From assembly GCA_948485625.1 (NCBI GenBank), contig CAOMRW010000005.1, positions 1-64,000 of the forward strand: DNA of 64,000 nucleotides. Direction: 5' to 3'. Under the pieces are notes generated by a model. It saw only the letters and a list, made by a program, of their open reading frames with translations. It was not told where the DNA came from and did not search any database. Position numbers and translations under genes: made by a program. Each line of letters begins with the position of its first letter. Within the stretch, counting starts at the first letter, position 1. Positions 54,260-63,136 of this stretch are shown piece after piece. This stretch comes from an uncultured Clostridia bacterium. Lineage in GTDB: Bacteria; Bacillota; Clostridia; TANB77; CAG-508.

Positions 54260-54384
54260 AATATCACCTCTAGATAAATTATATATTATTTTTTTACAGC
54301 TGTCAAATTTTGTGCATTGCAGTGCACAAAACTACATTTTTAGACATATTTATGCATTCATTTTCTTTTTAGTAAAAATAAAGA

Positions 54385-54409
54385 AGATTTTAGGAATTTC
54401 CTAAAATCT
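54385..54409. repeat. 25-bp perfect palindrome
   Basis: AGATTTTAGGA and TCCTAAAATCT flank three bases between the broken ATPase gene and the winged-helix gene. It could be a terminator remnant or an operator. Confidence 0.5.
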
Positions 54410-54423
54410 ATTAATAATAGGAA

Positions 54424-54453
54424 AATGCCAATAGGCATTACACTCATTGGCAT
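54424..54453 (-). terminator. hairpin terminator of the winged-helix gene
   Basis: A 9-bp stem (AATGCCAAT with ATTGGCATT) is followed on the minus strand by TTTTCC. It begins just after the stop at 54461. Confidence 0.6.
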
Positions 54454-54460
54454 TAACACA

Positions 54461-55394
54461 TTACCCTATTAATTTAAGCTCAACATTTTCCATTTTATAT
54501 TTACCATCAACTAATTTAAATTCTACTAAAGTATTTGATAATGTTTCTTCGTTTTGTCTCAAGTCAGTTGTGAATAGGAATTTAATTTGTGGTATTTCTA
54601 ATTTATTTGTTATCATTTCTCTGAAACATTCTGCCATGTGTTTTTCATCTTCACATACAAATATTAATTGTGGTATTCCTGAGAATCCTGAATCTCCTGG
54701 TATAAAGTTTTCATAGAAGTCTTTGTATAAATTCATTTTTTCTATTAATTTCTTTTCCCAGTCTTGTTCTCTTCTGAATACTTCAAATAAAAATTGTATT
54801 GATTTATTATTTTTTGTAAGTTTTACTGAACCACCTGTTGCTTTAAATACTTTTCCTAATGTTTTTGCTGTTATTGCTGGTTTAACAACATATCTTTCAA
54901 ATGCTTTTACTTTTCTTAAATATGCTATTAATACTTGGTTTCCTGCTAATCTCTTTTTAATCATTGGAACTGGTTTTGTATTGTCTGATGGTTGCCATTT
55001 ACATTCTATTTCTTTAGATGTTAATAAATATTTTCCCATTTTCTCTAAACAGTATATTCTATATATTCCTTTTCCTTCATCAGATGTAAAATAATATCTT
55101 GTTAATATTTTAGATTTTACTAATGCATCTAATTTATTATTTAATTTATCTTGTGATTTTGGATCAATTCCTTTTATTTCTAGCATTTGGTATAGTTGTC
55201 TTGATGTTATAAATTCAAATTCATTTACTAAGTCTAGTATAGCAAAATGTATATCTGTAATATGTCCTATATTTATCTTATGTACGATTTGGTTCATTGA
55301 TACATAACCGGTCTTTACCGTCAAATGTTTTTATTTCTCCTTCTCTTATTGCAAATGGTGATACTTGTGCTTTTATTTCATTATCATTAACCAT
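54461..55394 (-). CDS. winged-helix protein resembling the replication-relaxation family, with one CGG +1 frameshift
   Basis: The good ATG is at 55394, after GGAGGAAT. That frame reads about 27 residues to GAC CGG TTA (CGG 55308-55310) and would stop nine codons later. Skipping the C gives KTFDGKDGYVSMNQIVHKI and a continuous protein of about 310 residues. Residues about 45-110 form a winged-helix-like domain (ILDLVNEFEFITSRQLYQML). The C-terminal half has FLFEVFRREQDWEKKLIEKM and PQLIFVCEDEKHMAECF, as in replication-relaxation-type proteins of plasmids and conjugative elements. Family assignment is tentative. No mobile-element partners are nearby. Confidence 0.75.
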
Positions 55395-55455
55395 TTTTAT
55401 TCCTCCTTCTTGTAAATGTTATATACATTTACATATAATAAATTTATAACTAATT

Positions 55456-56226
55456 TTATATAACTATTAATTTAATTTTCTTTTTGTCATAGTCAATCTT
55501 TTTTATGTATATTTCAATCTTTTCACCATAGTTTAGCCCTTCTTTATATTCCGCCATTCCTACTAAATTAGGTGTTAGTTCTATAAAAATTCCATTTTTA
55601 TTTTTTTCTGTTTCTCTAACTATCCCCTTTGTCTTTGTCCCTGCTGTATAGTTTTGTACATTTTCTTCCCATGTTCCTAATGTTTCTTTATAAGACAAAT
55701 TAATTCTTCCTGTATCTCTATCTATAGATTTTACCACAATATTTAGTTTTTGTCCAATTTTTATTCTTTCAAATGGTGATTTTATTCTTGCAACTGACAA
55801 ATCTTCAATATGGGCTAGTCCTACAATTCCTCCTCCAATATCTATAAAAGCTCCATATTTTGTAATATTTTTTACTATTCCATTTAATGTTTGTCCTACT
55901 TTTAGTTCATTTTTTATAGAGTCTATAACATCTTTTTGTGCTTCTTTTCTAGATAATATTAGATTTCCTTTTTCTTCGCCTTTTACTTTAAACTGTACAT
56001 ATTTATGTACTTTTCCAATACATAAATTAGTTTTTGGTAGTCCATTTTCGTCTATATTAATTGCTTCTACTTCTTTTCTAGGTATAATTCCTTTTTTTCC
56101 GTTATCTAATTTTACATATAAATTGTAATTCTCATCACATTTTTCTACAATTCCTTGTAAAATCCCTTTTGATTCAGTTATTGTTTCATTTTTCCATCCT
56201 TCTGGAAAGAATTTAAATGTATTCAT
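55456..56226 (-). CDS. S1-domain RNA-binding protein
   Basis: A 256-residue protein made of consecutive S1-type OB folds. The clearest is KVGQTLNGIVKNITKYGAFI-like at about residues 107-180, followed by GLAHIEDLSVARIKSP and IGQKLNIVVKSIDRDTGRINLSYKE; partial repeats lie on either side. It is shorter than ribosomal S1 (usually about 400 residues in Firmicutes) and may be a translation-associated S1 homologue. It follows the rluB-like gene with 43 bases between. Confidence 0.88.
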   Translation of the reverse strand: MNTFKFFPEGWKNETITESKGILQGIVEKCDENYNLYVKLDNGKKGIIPRKEVEAINIDENGLPKTNLCIGKVHKYVQFKVKGEEKGNLILSRKEAQKDVIDSIKNELKVGQTLNGIVKNITKYGAFIDIGGGIVGLAHIEDLSVARIKSPFERIKIGQKLNIVVKSIDRDTGRINLSYKETLGTWEENVQNYTAGTKTKGIVRETEKNKNGIFIELTPNLVGMAEYKEGLNYGEKIEIYIKKIDYDKKKIKLIVI

Positions 56227-56269
56227 TTATTTCTCCTTTGTTTTCTTTTAGAAACTTTTATATAGTTTT

Positions 56270-56986
56270 CTATTTTATCAGTTTTTCTATTTCGTAATTT
56301 TTTAAATATCTCCAGTTTCCAAGTTTTAAGTCTTTTACTCCAATATCTCCTATTTTACTTCTATGAAGGGCAATAACTTTGCTTCCTATAGCTTCACACA
56401 TCTTTCTAACTTGTCTATTTTTTCCTTCATGAATTGTTATTTCTAATCTTGATATATTTTTTTCTTTATCAGTTTTTAATATTTTTACTTTTGCTGGTCT
56501 TGTAGTATAATCTTCGATTTCTACTCCTTCTCTTAGTTTTTCTACTGCTTGGTTTTCTATTATTCCACTTAAAGTAACTGTGTATGTTTTTGTAATTTCA
56601 TGTTTTGGATGTGTAACTTTATATACAAAATCTCCATCATTTGTAAGTATAATTGCTCCTGATGTATACATATCTAGTCTTCCGACTGGTACAATTCTTT
56701 CTTTTATCTTTATTAAGTCTAATACTGTATCTCTATTAAATTGGTCTTTTGCTGTTGTTACATATCCAATTGGTTTATTTAATAATATATATATTAATTT
56801 TTCTGTATTTTTCACTTGTTTTCCACAATATGTTATTTTATCCACAGTTGGATTTATTTTTGTTCCAAGTTCCTTAATTACTTCTCCATTTACAGCGATT
56901 TTTCCTTCTAATATCAATTCTTCGCATTTTCTTCTTGATGCTAGTCCATTATTTGCTAAGTATTTTTGCAATCTTATCTCTTCCAA
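56270..56986 (-). CDS. rluB: RluB/RsuA-family rRNA pseudouridine synthase
   Basis: A 238-residue enzyme that isomerises a uridine of rRNA (usually 23S U2605 region for RluB). The N-terminal S4 domain (residues 1-60: RLQKYLANNGLASRRKCEELI) binds RNA. The catalytic domain has PVGRLDMYTSGAIILTNDG with the essential aspartate, and GKNRQVRKMCEAIG. RluB versus RsuA or RluF cannot be fixed from motifs alone. It forms a minus-strand series with the S1 gene and the PLC-like gene. Confidence 0.92.
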   Translation of the reverse strand: MEEIRLQKYLANNGLASRRKCEELILEGKIAVNGEVIKELGTKINPTVDKITYCGKQVKNTEKLIYILLNKPIGYVTTAKDQFNRDTVLDLIKIKERIVPVGRLDMYTSGAIILTNDGDFVYKVTHPKHEITKTYTVTLSGIIENQAVEKLREGVEIEDYTTRPAKVKILKTDKEKNISRLEITIHEGKNRQVRKMCEAIGSKVIALHRSKIGDIGVKDLKLGNWRYLKNYEIEKLIK

Positions 56987-56999
56987 TGCTTTTTCCTTT

Positions 57000-57689
57000 C
57001 TATTCTTTTAATTTTTCATCTATAAATTTAATACAATTTTTAAAATTTTCTATTAGTTCTTCTTTTTTAAATATTATATAATTATCCTCATATTTATCTT
57101 CATTTTCATTTCTTTGAATCATATTTTGAATAAATATAATTGTATTTTCTATATCTTCTTTTGTAAATTTGAATTCTTTTAGTTCTTCACTATATTTTGT
57201 GATGTTGTTACTATAATATGGGATTACTATTTTTTCATTATTTTTTAAATATTTTGTAAAATTACTAAAGTCTTGCTGTTTTATTTTTACTGCGTCATTC
57301 CAATGTACAATTTCTGTTTTTCCATTATTTAGTTTAATTTTAATTAAATCTTTTTCTTTATCGAATTTTTCAAAATAATTTTTATATGTATAATCATTCC
57401 AAAAATAATCTGTTAATAAATGACAATAGTATCCTTTTATAATTGGATTTTTCATTTTTTCTTTATATTCATTTTTAAATTTATATATATTTGGTAATGG
57501 GATAGTAATTCCATTTATTGTTTTAATATGTGGATAATGTGTTTGATAATCTGTAATAATTTTAGATACTTTTTTAACATTGTGTCCTTCTAAAATATCT
57601 GGCATAATATTAGCAAATATAAATTCATTTTTCTCACATTCTTGTTTTATTTTGTTAGCTGTTACCAAATGCGTAATCCATGATGGCAT
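57000..57689 (-). CDS. zinc-dependent phospholipase C-like protein
   Basis: A 229-residue cytosolic-looking protein with metal-ligand patterns of the zinc-dependent phospholipase C/S1-P1 nuclease superfamily: MPSWITHLVTANKI at the N-terminus (W3 and H6), ANIMPDILEGHN, and GYYCHLLTDYFWND near residue 110. There is no signal peptide, so an intracellular role is likely; the substrate is unknown. It lies 13 bases upstream of the rluB-like gene and downstream of rluD. Confidence 0.72.
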   Translation of the reverse strand: MPSWITHLVTANKIKQECEKNEFIFANIMPDILEGHNVKKVSKIITDYQTHYPHIKTINGITIPLPNIYKFKNEYKEKMKNPIIKGYYCHLLTDYFWNDYTYKNYFEKFDKEKDLIKIKLNNGKTEIVHWNDAVKIKQQDFSNFTKYLKNNEKIVIPYYSNNITKYSEELKEFKFTKEDIENTIIFIQNMIQRNENEDKYEDNYIIFKKEELIENFKNCIKFIDEKLKE

Positions 57690-57702
57690 AATTATACTCC
57701 TG

Positions 57703-58630
57703 TTAATTTTTATTTTTTAATTCTTTTATTATATTTTCAAAGTATTCTGGCAATGGTGCTTCTATAAACATTTCTTTTTCTGTAATTGGGTGTTTGAATT
57801 TTAAACTTTTTGCATGTAAACATTGCCCTTGTATATTCCATTCGTTTTTCCCATTTGAATATACAGTATCTCCAACAATAGGATATCCTATTTGTGTTAG
57901 ATGTACTCTTATTTGATGCGTTCTTCCTGTTTCTATTTTTACTTCTAAAAGGCTATATTTATTAAATCTTTCTATAGTTTTAAAATGTGTAATTGCATTT
58001 TTTCCATCTTTAATTACTGCCATTTTTTTTCTATCTTTTGGGCTTCTTCCGAATTGGCATATTTATTGTTGCTTCATTTTCTTTGACATATCCTTTTACT
58101 AAAGCTATATATGTTTTCTCTACTTCATGATTTTTTATTTGCTCACTTAAGTTTATATGTGCTTTATCGTTTTTTGCTATCATTATAACTCCTGATGTGT
58201 CTTTATCTAGTCTATGTACTATCCCTGGTCTTATTTCTCCACCTATTCCAGATAATGATTCTTTGCAAATTGCCATTATGGCATTTACTAGTGTTCCATC
58301 TGGATTTCCATTTGCTGGATGAACTACGATTCCTTTTGGTTTATTTACAACTATTATGTCTTTATCTTCATATAAAATGTCGATTGGTATATCTTGGGCT
58401 TGTAATGAAATTTCTTTTGGTTTTTCATCTTCTATAGTAATTTCATCGTTTTCTTGTATTTTATATGATACTTTTGTCTTTTTTCCATTTATTAATATTT
58501 TTTCATTTTCTATTAGTCTTTGTATATTAGTTCTAGAAAATTCTGTGTTTATTGCTAAATATGCATCTATTCTTTTTCCAATATCTATTTGCTTAACATG
58601 TATTGTTTTAAATTCTATTTTATTTTCCAT
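57703..58630 (-). CDS. rluD: RluD-family pseudouridine synthase, requiring one +1 frameshift at CGG
   Basis: A 23S rRNA pseudouridine synthase of the RluA/RluD family. Residues about 15-75 are an S4 domain. The catalytic motif RPGIVHRLDKDTSG holds the aspartate. The frame breaks at CGG 58049-58051 (ATT CGG AAG), five codons before a TAG. Skipping the C gives NMPIGRSPKDRKKMAVIKDG, the conserved RluD segment, and continues through GRTHQIRVHLTQIGYPIVGD to 57703. The total is about 308 residues, the expected length. The upstream GGAG lies in a dispersed ATGAACGGAGC motif, nine bases before the ATG. No lspA gene precedes it. Confidence 0.93.
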
Positions 58631-58665
58631 TATGATTTGCTCCGTTCATTGCATTTTTCAATAAT

Positions 58666-60375
58666 TTATATTTCTTTTAATCTTTCATAAATAATAAAAT
58701 TATCATCTGAATATAGCTCTTTATATTTATTATCTTTTGTTTTTGTAATTATCATATTTGTTTTTGATTTTTTACTAATAATAAAATGTGTTATTTCATA
58801 TTTTTCAAATGTGTCTTCATAGAATTTAGATATTGATGATGTATTTATGAAATCTGAGAATATATCTTCATCTTCATTTCCACTAAATTCTGGTGCATAT
58901 AAGTCTGCTCTTGAGTCTATAAATACTGGTATTCCTCTAAATAACATATAACTTCCATAATTATATTCATTATAAAACTTTGCAGTAGTTAAGTCTATAT
59001 TTTCTAATATATAATCACATGCTTCTACTGGATATGAGTTGCTATTAACATAGTTATCATTAAGTTTTGGTTTTATTGAATCAAAGCTTAATAGTGCCAT
59101 TAAAAGTGTTACTGAAATTATAACTCCAATGTTTTTTGATGCTTTTTCTGCTTCTTCTATTCCATTTTTTGTATATCTTTTTATTAAATCTATAATTATT
59201 CTTGTGAATATTACTGCTCCTATTAATGCAAACATTGATTGTTGTCTTCTAGTTGATAACATTAAATAACATAATCCTGAAATCATAAATAAATCTGATA
59301 ATTTTATTTTTGCTTTTGTGAATATTAATATTGATAAAAGTATAATTAGCATGCACATTGTATCTTTTGAATTTATTAATGTCATTGGTAAGTGTTCACT
59401 AATATTTTGTGTTGTATTTCCTTGCATAGTTTTGTATAAATATGTGTATGGTGTATCTCCTATTGGAGTTAATAATCCTGCTAGTGCACATATTATCATT
59501 ATTATAATTAAAAATTTCACATTTTTATTTCTTTTTATTATTATTTTATATGGGTTTCTTTTTTCTTTATCTCTTTTTATTTTTATTTTTGATACTGTAT
59601 TTTCTATTTCTTCAAGTTTTAATTGTATTTTTTGTAGTTTTTCTATATCTATTTTTCTTTTGTTTCCTATTTTAATTTTTGTTTTTAATACAAATATTTT
59701 GATTTTTCTGTAAATAATTGTATCTGCAATTATTGCTATAAAGTATTCTGCTATATATGGTAAGAATAATACAAAGAAAAATGGCCATGTTGCTGTATGT
59801 AAATTAGCAATTAGTATTGAAATTGCTATAAGTAATATTCCATATATTGCTTTTCTGTTTTCTATAAATTTTTCTATACAGAATAGTTCCCATATAAATA
59901 ATATAAATGTTACTAGTTGTGCTCTTGCTGTAATGTAGTCTTGTAAAACATATAGTGTTCCTATTGTTATTATAAATGATATTGATTTTACTTTAGTTAA
60001 TCTTGAAGTAACTAAAAATATTGATATTCCTAATACTGCTGATAAAATGCATGTTGTTATATATATTCCTTTAAACCCTGCTATAGAATATATTAAATAT
60101 GTACATAAGTCATATAACCAATGTGGATATGTATAACTTAAGTTTTCGTGCCATGAAAAATGGTCCATCATATCTATTCCAGATTCTTTTATAAGTTCTC
60201 CTATTTTGATTGTATAATATGTATCATTTTGAAATGTTACTGGTGTTATGCATATACATAAGATTGTTATTAATATAATTGCTACAATTGTAAAATTTAC
60301 ATTTATCTTTTTTCTTGTTTTTTTATTATCTTTTTTTTCATTAATTTTATTTTTGCTTTTTATTTCTTTTTCCAT
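58666..60375 (-). CDS. multi-pass membrane protein, GT-C glycosyltransferase-like
   Basis: A 569-residue protein with a basic N-terminus and about eleven membrane helices. The first extracytoplasmic loop contains VTFQNDTYYTIKIGELI, where the acidic residue is in the position used by GT-C glycosyltransferases. A charged cytoplasmic loop (about 225-290) interrupts the helices. The C-terminal soluble region (about 430-569) includes NEYNYGSYMLFRGIPVFIDSRADLY, seen in this group of membrane proteins. Such proteins often transfer lipid-linked sugars to wall or surface polymers. The substrate is unknown. Confidence 0.78.
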   Translation of the reverse strand: MEKEIKSKNKINEKKDNKKTRKKINVNFTIVAIILITILCICITPVTFQNDTYYTIKIGELIKESGIDMMDHFSWHENLSYTYPHWLYDLCTYLIYSIAGFKGIYITTCILSAVLGISIFLVTSRLTKVKSISFIITIGTLYVLQDYITARAQLVTFILFIWELFCIEKFIENRKAIYGILLIAISILIANLHTATWPFFFVLFLPYIAEYFIAIIADTIIYRKIKIFVLKTKIKIGNKRKIDIEKLQKIQLKLEEIENTVSKIKIKRDKEKRNPYKIIIKRNKNVKFLIIIMIICALAGLLTPIGDTPYTYLYKTMQGNTTQNISEHLPMTLINSKDTMCMLIILLSILIFTKAKIKLSDLFMISGLCYLMLSTRRQQSMFALIGAVIFTRIIIDLIKRYTKNGIEEAEKASKNIGVIISVTLLMALLSFDSIKPKLNDNYVNSNSYPVEACDYILENIDLTTAKFYNEYNYGSYMLFRGIPVFIDSRADLYAPEFSGNEDEDIFSDFINTSSISKFYEDTFEKYEITHFIISKKSKTNMIITKTKDNKYKELYSDDNFIIYERLKEI

Positions 60376-60636
60376 TTTGTTTTTACCTCTCTTCTAATTT
60401 TAACAAATTATATCAAATAAAAATGAAAAAAGCTACTTTATTTAAAATTTTGGATACAAAAATATTAATATTTTTTTAATGTATATTTAATATTTTATTT
60501 TTATGGTATAATTGTTTTATATTTTTTGATAAGGTTTAAAATTTTTTAATTTAATTGTATTTATATACTGATAATTTAGTTATATTAGAATATTAAATTG
60601 TATATGTTGTTTGTTTTGATAAGCATATAGATATTG

Positions 60637-60846
60637 ATAGTACTATAAATAAACTAGAATATAAAGTTACTTAAAGCTCTAATTGTCATTTTTTGAGAAG
60701 ATATTAATTTAAATAGACTAGAATATAAAGCGTTTACCTACTTTGCTACACATCTGCGAAGGACTAATATTAATTTAAATAGACTAGAATATAAAAGTGT
60801 TTGATACAAAATTACCCTTTTTCCATGGTACATATTAATCTAAATA
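60637..60846. CRISPR. CRISPR-like mini-array, four repeats and three spacers
   Basis: A 30-base unit starting ATATTAATTTAAATAGACTA and ending GAATATAAAG occurs at 60701-60730 and 60767-60796 with one difference. A diverged copy lies at 60637-60666, and a truncated copy begins at 60832. The intervals (60667-60700, 60731-60766, 60797-60831) are 34-36 bases and unrelated to each other, one being clearly richer in GC. Regular period and unique spacers fit CRISPR; the terminal repeats are degenerate, as at array ends. AT-rich repeat sequence and absence of cas genes keep confidence moderate. Confidence 0.6.
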
Positions 60847-60883
60847 AAAGTTGCCAAAAGGGAGTTTCCTTTTGGCAACTTTT
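60846..60883 (-). terminator. intrinsic terminator of the two-OB SSB gene
   Basis: A perfect 16-bp stem (AAAAGTTGCCAAAAGG with CCTTTTGGCAACTTTT) with a six-base loop lies next to the stop at 60886. Its left arm overlaps the last, truncated CRISPR-like repeat. Confidence 0.92.
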
Positions 60884-60885
60884 AT

Positions 60886-61587
60886 TTATACAGCTTGTTG
60901 ATTTTCATCTTCATTAATTTCTGTTGTATCAATTTCTTCAACTACTTCTAGACTTCCAATTGATACTTCATAAGCTACTCTATTTTCAACTGTTCCATCT
61001 TCATGTTTCTTTTCATACATTCTTGATTGAACTCTTCCTACTATTCTTACTTTTGTTCCTACTTCTAAGTTTTGGCAGAATCTTGCATTTCTTCCCCATG
61101 CTATTGTTGGGATATAATCTGATTTATTATATGCTCTATTTACTGCTAATAATATATCTGCTATTTCTCTTCCAAATGGTGTTTGTCTATATATTGGTTT
61201 TTTGCATATATACCCTACTAAGACAACTTCATTTGTTATAATATCTTTTTTTACAATTTCATTTTCTTCTTCTTCATTATTTTCTTCAACTTCGATAACA
61301 TCTTTAGCAAATACTGTTAGTATTAGTCTATTTTTTTCATTATCATAACTGTTGTATGACCTAAATTGTCCTTTTACTAATAAGCTTTTACCTTGTGTTA
61401 ACATTTCATCTGTTATTATTCTTTCTGAAACTGTTATTGGTATAATATCTGCGTTTCCACTTAATCTTGCTATTTCTAAGTTAAATACATAAAAGCTTTC
61501 TCCATATATTTCATGGCTGAATTTTTTTTCTCCTGTAACTTTTCCAACTAATGTTAAATAGTTGTTTTCTAAATAATTTGTATCCAA
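60886..61587 (-). CDS. SSB-like protein with two OB domains
   Basis: A 233-residue protein made of two SSB-type OB folds. The first (about 8-100) includes NYLTLVGKVTGEKKF and GKSLLVKGQFRSYN. An acidic linker (VEENNEEEENE) follows. The second (about 118-215) includes VVLVGYICKKPIYRQTPFGRE and AWGRNARFCQNLEVGTKVRIVGRVQSR. The second is closer to true SSB. The C-terminus is acidic (EINEDENQQAV) but lacks the DDLPF tip of the main SSB at 13672. It may act in competence, recombination or an accessory element. An AGGGAGG site precedes the ATG. Confidence 0.88.
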   Translation of the reverse strand: MDTNYLENNYLTLVGKVTGEKKFSHEIYGESFYVFNLEIARLSGNADIIPITVSERIITDEMLTQGKSLLVKGQFRSYNSYDNEKNRLILTVFAKDVIEVEENNEEEENEIVKKDIITNEVVLVGYICKKPIYRQTPFGREIADILLAVNRAYNKSDYIPTIAWGRNARFCQNLEVGTKVRIVGRVQSRMYEKKHEDGTVENRVAYEVSIGSLEVVEEIDTTEINEDENQQAV

Positions 61588-61904
61588 TTTTTTTCCTCCC
61601 TATTTTATATTTGTATACAAAACTACTTTTTTATTTGTAATTTTGTATAAGTTATCTGCAGTTTTCTTTTTACAGCTAACTTAATCAATTGTACATTTAT
61701 CTTTTTGCTTTCTCTTTTTATTACATTTTTTATTATACATCATTTTTTTGGTTTTGTCTACATAAAAAGTTAAATTTATTTAAAAAATGTAGTTTTTTCC
61801 AATTATCTCATTTATTATTTTTATATAATTATGTACATTCTTTAAATTTTTATACATTTTTTATCTTATTGATAAACTCTTTTTATCTGTGTTTAAAATT
61901 TCTT
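61588..61904. other. 317-bp intergenic stretch without recognisable features
   Basis: AT-rich sequence between the deacetylase stop and the SSB-like gene start, including the SSB-like gene's upstream region. I see no gene, convincing terminator or repeat. Confidence 0.5.
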
Positions 61905-62682
61905 TCAATTGTTTTTTATTTGCATTCCTGTTGAATCAATTTTATAATTATTTTCATATATCATATTTGAAATCGGGACTACTTCATATCCCTTTTGTTT
62001 TATATTTTTTAGTAACATATCCAATGAATCTGCTGTATGTTTTGTTCCATTATGTGTTAATATTATATCTCCTTTTGATATTTTTGAGTCTAATCTGTTC
62101 CACATTTCATTTCCTGTAAGTCCTGTATAATCTAATGTATCTAAACTCCATTGGATTGTATAATATTGCTTATCATTTGCTGCTTTTATAACAGTATTAT
62201 TGTATTCTCCATATGGTGCTCTATATAATTTAGTTCTTTTTCCTGTTATTTTTTCTATTTTATCATTGCTTGATTCTATTTCTTTAATATTTTGTTCATA
62301 TGATAAATTATTAACATGTGGATGTGTATTACTATGGCTTCCGTATTTCGTGTCCTGCATTGTTTATTTTTTCTACATATTCTGGGAATTTTTCAATCCA
62401 GTCTCCTACCATAAAGAATGTTATTTTTACATTATTTTGTTCTAATACTTCTAATATTTTGTCTATATCATCTGCATTCCATGCACAATTCATTGTTAAT
62501 GCTACTTTGTTCTCTTCTGTTTTTACTTTATATATTGGTAATAGTTTTTCTGAGTTTGCACTAGTCTCTATTGTTTTACCTGGTACTAAATTTATATTAC
62601 TTGCTACATAAAATAGTAATACTACTGTTAATATTGATACTAAATATGTATAAATTTTTTCTTTACTAAATACTAAAAACAT
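61905..62682 (-). CDS. PdaB-like sporulation polysaccharide deacetylase, requiring one +1 frameshift at CGG
   Basis: A NodB-fold carbohydrate esterase acting on peptidoglycan or spore cortex. One N-terminal membrane helix (about 10-30) precedes the catalytic domain, which starts KVALTMNCAWNADD (the usual TFDDG is modified, as in PdaB-type proteins) and has ITFFMVGDWIEK. The frame breaks at CGG 62341-62343 (ATA CGG AAG), two codons before a TAG. Skipping the C gives AGHEIGSHSNTHPHVN, the conserved His motif that binds metal, then LYRAPYGEYN and DIILTHNG. The total is about 258 residues. AGGAGGAA precedes the ATG. cwlD lies upstream on the same strand. Confidence 0.92.
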
Positions 62683-62726
62683 CTTTTTCCTCCTGTTCTA
62701 TTCTATACATTTTTATGATACTTTTT

Positions 62727-63005
62727 TTATTTTATTCCATTATTTATTATATAATCATGTAATTTTTGTGCATTTAGTAGTTCCATATTGCTATTATCCT
62801 CAAAATTTATAGATATAATATTTTTTTCAAGTACTCTGCTGTCAATTGATTCTTTTTTAAATTGATTTAATATTGTAGATTTTCCTGAACGTCTTATACC
62901 ATTTAAAACTTTTATTATTCTCTTATCTTTATACGAATTTAATTTATTCATATATTGTTCACGATATATAACTTTTTCTTTCATTTTTATCAAGTTTTTG
63001 CTCAT
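62727..63005 (-). pseudogene. truncated AAA-family ATPase
   Basis: A 92-residue fragment related to the N-terminus of the ATPase at 53070-54259: REQYMNKLNSYKDKRIIKVL then GIRRSGKSTILNQF (Walker A) and NIISINFED. It stops before the Walker B region, where the family normally continues for about 300 residues. No continuing frame lies downstream, so it is a remnant rather than a frameshift. Confidence 0.75.
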
Positions 63006-63079
63006 TACAGCAAAAACTTATATACTTTAATATTTTTTTATCTATTATTGCATTTTATTGTATTGTTTTATATTTAAAT

Positions 63080-63116
63080 AAGGTAAGTTAAATTATAATA
63101 TCTAACTCACCTTATC
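63080..63116 (-). terminator. hairpin terminator of cwlD
   Basis: A 12-bp stem (TAAGGTAAGTTA with TAACTCACCTTA, one mismatch) lies just after the cwlD stop at 63137, with an AT-rich tail. Confidence 0.65.
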
Positions 63117-63136
63117 ATTACAATATTTTTTATTGA

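Larger units (their letters stand above)
60376..60885. other. 510-bp gap containing a CRISPR-like mini-array
   Basis: The left 250 bases are AT-rich without genes. The right half holds four repeat units at 65-66-base spacing (60637-60846), followed by the terminator of the SSB-like gene. No cas gene is in the window. Confidence 0.6.
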
